DNA of 64,000 nt. Origin: Symbiodinium microadriaticum (lineage: Eukaryota > Sar > Dinophyceae > Suessiales > Symbiodiniaceae). The stretch spans positions 125,672-189,671 of the forward strand of contig LSRX01001160.1 of NCBI GenBank assembly GCA_001939145.1, written 5' to 3'. The notes beneath the pieces were generated by a model that saw only the letters and a program-made list of their open reading frames with translations, did not search any database and was not told the origin of the DNA. The position numbers and the translations under genes are program-made. The first letter of the stretch is position 1. Each line of letters opens with the position of its first letter. Below, piece by piece: positions 59,165-64,000 of this stretch.

Positions 59165-59572
59165 TCATCCCTGGAAGCGGCTCTGCCCTGTCAACCGCAC
59201 AAAGTGCGAGGTCCCATGGCACAACGCACATTGATGCTGAGCCTCATCAACGTAGTTCTGGATCATCGCAGCCCTTTCCTCTGCATTCAAGCGGGTCCCA
59301 AGCTGGTGCCGTGGTTGAACGCAGCGCCTCGACCAGGTCGCCGAGTTCCTGTTGGAAAAGCACGGCACTGCTATCTGCGGACTGCGCGGACTGAGGCCGG
59401 CAGAAGCCACCGATCCTTGGTAAAGTCCGTTACGTGGGTGGACGCCATCTTTGAACTGCTTCTCGCAGGCTCCGGAATCACATGGCGACAGCATGTGAAC
59501 CTTCCAAGCAGACGATTCCTGCAATAAACTTCCCAGATATGACTTACCTGTTACAGGTTTCAACAACGGCAA
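59165..59572 (-). CDS. Exon cluster with a CxxCH segment, unidentified
   Basis: About 59565-59440 reads LKPVTGKSYLGSLLQESS, WKVHMLSPCDSGACEKQF, KDGVHPRNG; about 59290-59165 reads LNAEERAAMIQNYVDEAQ, HQCALCHGTSHFVRLTG. The CALCH group may bind zinc; a haem role is possible for CxxCH but unlikely in this context. Confidence 0.35.
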   Translation of the reverse strand: MPLLKPVTGKSYLGSLLQESSAWKVHMLSPCDSGACEKQFKDGVHPRNGLYQGSVASAGLSPRSPQIAVPCFSNRNSATWSRRCVQPRHQLGTRLNAEERAAMIQNYVDEAQHQCALCHGTSHFVRLTGQSRFQG

Positions 59573-60098
59573 TCGACATGCAAGGTGTTATTACAGTGTG
59601 TTGTCTTGAGCCATTCGCCGCACGGCGAAATACCCGGGTGAAGTGAAAAACTGGCACTTCGTGGGCACTCAAATGAGATTGCGACGCGCAACCAGCACGG
59701 GCGACAGTCCCTCAGCCTCACCGGCTGTGCGAACCTGCAGGACTCGGAATTGAAGATTAGCCCAAAGCCTCCGAAATCAGTTAAATTTTCTGTCTGACGG
59801 GCAGCACGGAATTGCTTTCGGAGACATGAAGATATGCGTGAGGGTTTGTAATCGATATGATCGATGTTGTTCAGCTCATTGAGCGATAAGATACACATGT
59901 GGTTTGCCTCAACGGACTGACGGTTAGGAAATGTCCACTCTTTCCCAATGCAAGCAAACGCTGACTTTCTTTTGGCGCTTCGCTGCAGGTCTGCGTTGTC
60001 TGTGCAAAGGGGAAACACACACACTCAGGCTTGGCGAGAACTGATGCGAAGAAGACTGGGTCGTCGTCGTCGTCTTTGTCATCATCGTCGTTTGCCAG
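59573..60098 (-). CDS. Exon cluster with an acidic run, unidentified
   Basis: From an AG at about 60099 a minus frame reads LANDDDDKDDDDDPVFFA, SVLAKPECVCFPFAQ; after CTGCAG at about 59985 a second frame reads SAKRKSAFACIGKEWTFP, RQSVEANHMCILSLNELN, IDYKPSRISSCLRKQF, TENLTDFGGFGLIFNSES as far as about 59740. The second segment is among the most protein-like in this part. No family recognised. Confidence 0.4.
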
Positions 60099-61031
60099 CT
60101 AGTGGGGATATGGGTCCTGTCCCCGGCAAGGTGGGATAAAGGGTCCGGTGCTCAGTAGTGAGGATAAGGTTTCTGTCCTCGGCCCCGTTGAGGATTGGGT
60201 CCCTTCCTCAGGTGCTTACTCACACAGCTTCGTTGGGCATGGTAGTGAGTCAAGGCCATGCCCCCTTGCACCTACTTGACGCCATGTCCAGGCGTTTACA
60301 CACACATGCCCGGGATAAACCGGGCTACTGCGAGTGCGTGACACTGGCCCAAGCGGAAGCCGAGCATCCTAATAACAAGATAAGTTCGAAAAAGTTGCAA
60401 GCTTCAGCAAGGAAGCAAACGGACATGCACGTCAGACCTTGCAGCCTCGGTCGTACGAAGCCTTCCAACATTTGAAATTCAAAACCCCAACAAGTGACAC
60501 TTTTAGCACGAGATCGTTTCCACTTGATAGGAAATGAGCTGGATGGCTTGTCGCCAGTGTCTCCTGTTGGTGATGTGTTGGTGGCATGCTGTTGCTGTGC
60601 AAAATCACTGGCGGTGACACGAATCAACCATTCCCGTGTAGCAATGAACTAATTTTTTGACCAGCTGCCCTGGTCATCTGTTTGCCAGTGCCATCTCCAT
60701 TCGTGTCCTTTCGGGGATCGAGATCGTGGTGCGTTCGGCATGCTGCTTCATCAGAGTGAGCAAAATGGCTGCGGTCAAGGCGCATGCATGTAAGTAAGTG
60801 CAAAGCTCAACATCACATCATGCATGACAAGTGTCGGGACAAATTGCTGGCAGATCAATGTGTTGTGCGCGGCGGTGCGTGGGCTCAGTCAAACCTATGA
60901 GGGCACTACAGAAGTGAAGGGCTCTACGGTCGGTACTCAAGCCTGGGAAGGTCTGCGTCCGGTGGTGTCTCAGTCCATTCGAAAACCAAGGAGATTGTGG
61001 TGTCTAGGTTGCTGATCTTGATGTATTACGG
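60099..61031. other. No confident gene
   Basis: 60110-60250 carries three similar GGGT-CC-GT-CTC words (imperfect repeat). Frames at 60158-60475 plus and 60325-60627 minus overlap and lack motifs. Confidence 0.35.
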
Positions 61032-61475
61032 TTGATGGATGCTGCTCTGCTTAAGTCGGAAAGCTTTTTGTGGTACGTAAAAGCGTGGATTGCTCAACTC
61101 GCGGCTGATGATCTGCTTCACATCGTCGACGATGGCTTCAGCATGTACATGAAACCGAGCGGAGGTGATGCCAGCCCCGAGCCCAGATGGGGTAGGATGT
61201 TTGGGTGGACGTTCGTCCTGACTGTCGTCGCATCTGTGGAAAGGAGCAAAGGCTGCATCTCGTTTCATGGCGTAAGAGACGCTTGTAAAATTCGTGGGCT
61301 TGCTGCTGAAGAAACGCTGTATGTGAGACCAAGGCTATGTCTGTATCCGCATGTGAAGCATCGTGGGTGGAGAGTCACTGTCAGTTCTAAGCCGACTTCC
61401 GAAACAACAACATGTACTGGGCATGTAGTCGAAAGTGCTTGTTTTGACTTCGCAGCGTCGATGTGGAGTTACTGA
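61032..61475 (+). CDS. Plus-strand ORF, 147 codons, unidentified
   Basis: Starts MMDAALLKSESFLWYVKA, has a hydrophobic stretch (GWTFVLTVVASVE) and ends FDFAASMWSY. It is longer than its minus-strand shadows and has balanced composition, but no domain is recognised and it opposes the surrounding exons. It could be a repeat-borne fragment. Confidence 0.3.
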   Translation: MMDAALLKSESFLWYVKAWIAQLAADDLLHIVDDGFSMYMKPSGGDASPEPRWGRMFGWTFVLTVVASVERSKGCISFHGVRDACKIRGLAAEETLYVRPRLCLYPHVKHRGWRVTVSSKPTSETTTCTGHVVESACFDFAASMWSY

Positions 61476-61530
61476 AGCAAAATTCTGACTTGTTGTCAAT
61501 CGATGGTGGCATCTGTAATGCAGTTATATA

Positions 61531-62007
61531 TCACCCAGGACTGGTGCTTAAGACCAATCCGTGGTCTTGACGAAGACGACTTTCAATCACGTCAAGTTGT
61601 TGTTTACAGCTAGAGAGTAGAGCAGCGCTTCCTTCATGCGGAGTGGCAAGCAACGTGCTTGCTGTCTGCAACAAGCTTTCCAACTTTAATTTGGAATCAA
61701 GTATGGCACGCTGAAGCGTGTCAAGGCATTGCATGACTTCGGCTTTCGATGTATGATCCTGCGCAGGCTGCTCAGGAGGTGGACCCGGGGGTGTGGTAGG
61801 TTGTCGTACTGCGAGATCTGCATCTTCATGTTCGACGTCGGTGTCGGCGGTAGTCGAGTCCTGTGTCTCTTTTGCCGCGCGCAGCAGTTGGTTCCGCAGG
61901 AACGACGGCTGTGAAGGTTCCCCCTGTAGAACCATGGAAACGGGATCGAAAAACTTTTGTTCGTCTGAGCTTGGGGTCTCTCTGGTGCGGCACCCCAGAG
62001 TACGCAC
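61531..62007 (-). CDS. Exon, Pro/acidic linker then coiled coil, unidentified
   Basis: A 158-codon minus frame: RETPSSDEQKFFDPVSMV, FLRNQLLRAAKETQDSTT, an acidic part (DVEHEDADLAV), PTTPPGPPPEQPAQ, and a helical C-terminal part (AEVMQCLDTLQRAILDSK, LKLESLLQTASTLLATP, CKQQLDVIESRLRQD). Coherent protein-like composition over its whole length, so a genuine coding exon is likely. It would be the most upstream coding segment seen on this strand. Function unknown. Confidence 0.5.
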   Translation of the reverse strand: MRTLGCRTRETPSSDEQKFFDPVSMVLQGEPSQPSFLRNQLLRAAKETQDSTTADTDVEHEDADLAVRQPTTPPGPPPEQPAQDHTSKAEVMQCLDTLQRAILDSKLKLESLLQTASTLLATPHEGSAALLSSCKQQLDVIESRLRQDHGLVLSTSPG

Positions 62008-62044
62008 GCTTGATTTTTTTCAATCGGCCTATTGGTTTTTGGCG

Positions 62045-62250
62045 GAGACGAAACTTCTATTGATCTCAATCGCTTGGAACAATTGTTGTTACAAGCTTCT
62101 ATTGATGTTGATCGCTGAAATCTATTGATTTCAAACGTGGTGTTTCTATTGGTTTTATGAAAATTTTCTATCGATTTTATGGAAAATTTCTATTGATTTT
62201 ATGGAAAATTTCTATTGATTTTTACGGGAAATTTCTATTGATTTTATGGA
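62045..62250. repeat. Minisatellite TTCTATTGATTTTATGGAAAAT (about 22 bp)
   Basis: Four to five good copies at 62150-62250 and more diverged TCTATTGAT words from 62045. Unit variants include TATCGATTT and TATTGGTTT. Confidence 0.9.
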
Positions 62251-63544
62251 CACTTTCTAGCTATTCATTTTGATGTCCAATCAACAGATCTCAGCGGCAT
62301 CTTTATTGATCTATATATCTATCTAGATATAGAGATATACATATATATATATGCTACCCCCCCCTCAGGTACCGAGGTTTTCGTGTTTTTGCTTATGAGT
62401 TGCTTAAGCGGGCTTTTGTGTGAATGAATGATGTTTGGCAGCGTGCACGCGACGGTGGGCACACTGCTCAGACTGAGACGATTCTGAGGCTGCCGCACGG
62501 TCATTTCAACAGCAAGTCAAGCTCTCATCATAGCCCGGATGTCACATGCACCTTAGCCATCGACATACGAAGCCAAGAAGCTTTATGCATCGCTTATTGG
62601 GGGCTCATGTTATTTCAGCGGCAACTCAAACTCATAGGAAGAACTGTTCTGTCAACGTTGCCGGTGGTCGCGAGGAGCCGATATTAAGTAGTGAGCGAGT
62701 GCGGGTATAGCGAAGCAGGCCTACTGAAGCTCACGAAAACAAACAGCTTTGCATGGCATGGGATCTTGTATCAAGATGGATGGTGACTATGTTTAGTTGG
62801 CTGCCGTTATAGCTTATAGACAGAGACTTTCATGGAACGTCCACTTGCTCATACACAATGTCAGTGTTGCTGGTGGGTTTTGCCGTCTGTTACACGAACT
62901 AGTCAGTGAGTTCATTGCTTCAAATAATCATATACGGAATAAGCCGCAGTGTGAGATAGTGTCATTGGGCCTGTTAAAACCTTTAATCTTCGCACCACTG
63001 CACAATGATTCATGCGTATCTGTTAAAATAGCAGTCAATAGCAACCATGATAGCAGTTCGTCAAACAAATCAAGTGTGACTTTAGTATTTCGTCTCGCAA
63101 TGTTGTTATCACATGTTTTGACCATTGCCGTAGATCCTATTTTTGTAGTTGTTATTGTACTTCATCAACACTAGCCGGGTTAGCATTATGTACATCCCGG
63201 TTTCTTGTCATTTATGAATCAAGATTCGCTGTGTCAACTACTGCTGTGATTATCCATTCAGAGTACTTCGTATATGTTTCAAAAACTTTGATTAACAATA
63301 GCCAAGCGGTATATACACAGTAAATGCATCACTTGCTGAGTCCCGTGTTTATAAATGTATAAACCTACCATTAAGTAGCTGTCGAAAATTCACACCTTTG
63401 CTGAGGAGACTTCTTAGTAGGATGATGGTTAATCAAGTACCACATTTGCTTGCTTCTAAACTGTTGGGGCTGTTACAGGTAGTGCTCCAAGTCAAACATA
63501 GTACGACATGTCGTGGCTGTGCATTACAGTGTAGGTTGTATGTT
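62251..63544. other. No gene seen
   Basis: A short TA/GATA run at 62310-62352 precedes CCCCCCCCTC. Frames at 62424-62687 and 62797-63174 on the plus strand have no motifs. The region becomes AT-rich to the right. Confidence 0.4.
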
Positions 63545-64000
63545 CCATTTACATACATTTGAACATATACACACATATACATATACATATATGGATATAC
63601 ATATGCATATATATATATAATAAGTATATCCATACATACATATAGATATAAACATACACATGTATATACATATATGTAAATAAATTTATATGTATATGTA
63701 TATGTATATATATATATATGTATATATATGTGTATATATATATACATATGTATATACATATATATATGTAATATATAGTTTATATACATACATATATATA
63801 TATATACATATATATATTCATATAAATATATATATATATATTCATATATATATATATGCATAAATATATATACATATATATATAAACATATGTATACATA
63901 TATATATATACATATATATACATATGTATACATATATATACATAACTATACATATATATACATAAATATACATATATATACATATATATACATATATATA
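63545..64000. repeat. TA-rich repeat (ATATAC/ATGTAT mixtures) to the window end
   Basis: Interrupted TA, CATATA and TATGTA units continue to the last base. The long minus-strand Tyr/Ile/Met open frames here are translations of the repeat. The repeat is cut by the window edge. Confidence 0.95.

Noticed and set aside
59165-59290. Cytochrome c haem site (CALCH)
   Set aside because: A single CxxCH in an isolated helical exon with no cytochrome features; metal binding or chance is more likely.
63433-63983. 166-codon Tyr/Ile-rich ORF
   Set aside because: Translation of a TA-rich repeat.
1-64000. Complete spliced-leader sequence or relic typical of dinoflagellate mRNA
   Set aside because: I looked for the CCGTAGCCATTTTGGCTCAAG-type word by eye on both strands and did not see it; an exact search would be needed.

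Overview
This is eukaryotic nuclear DNA, most likely from a dinoflagellate, perhaps close to Symbiodiniaceae; the assignment is inference. Evidence: interstitial tracts of degenerate TTTAGGG/CCCTAAA, many tiny exons joined by GC-AG introns, protein fragments ending in CCCH fingers of the form CX8CX4CX3H, KRPAAA-type basic proteins, and retroelements with tyrosine recombinases carrying an HSxK box. There is no operon structure, and no rRNA, tRNA or CRISPR was seen.

Layout. 1-600: chained microsatellites. 595-2915: a segment repeated without any indel at 23293-25613; both copies carry minus-strand exons of a DEAH-box RNA helicase. 3516 is an N, followed by about 19.7 kb of a nearly perfect 8-bp repeat (GATACATA) up to about 23264. 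25614-27130: palindromes, no gene. About 27130-36645: a minus-strand retroelement with a tyrosine recombinase, a Ser/Thr-rich and Cys-rich broken region, a CCCH gag-like protein, and a reverse transcriptase-RNase H; the gag and RT frames are the same frame interrupted by one TGA. 36690-41270: plus-strand decayed coding fragments, hairpins and telomere-like tracts. 41283-42720: minus-strand relic of a Copia-type gag. 43679-44850: minus-strand exon with helicase motif I plus probable upstream exons. About 45430-49098: a nested inverted-repeat (foldback) insertion holding a 21-bp minisatellite. 49-62 kb: a series of short protein-like minus-strand segments that look like exons of one or more unidentified intron-rich genes. 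62-64 kb: minisatellite, AT-rich DNA and a TA-rich repeat.

How it may fit together. Motif I (43725-43745), motif Ia (about 24785), the TTG motif (about 24145), DEIH (about 23970) and SAT (about 23740) lie in the correct order and strand for one helicase gene. The simplest reading is a single minus-strand gene whose motif I-to-Ia intron is about 18.7 kb and has collected a whole retroelement, a Copia relic and hairpin repeats; further downstream exons would lie beyond the 8-bp array. The exact repeat and the N mean that an assembly artefact (two haplotypes or a collapsed duplication joined through a gap) must be considered for 1-23292.
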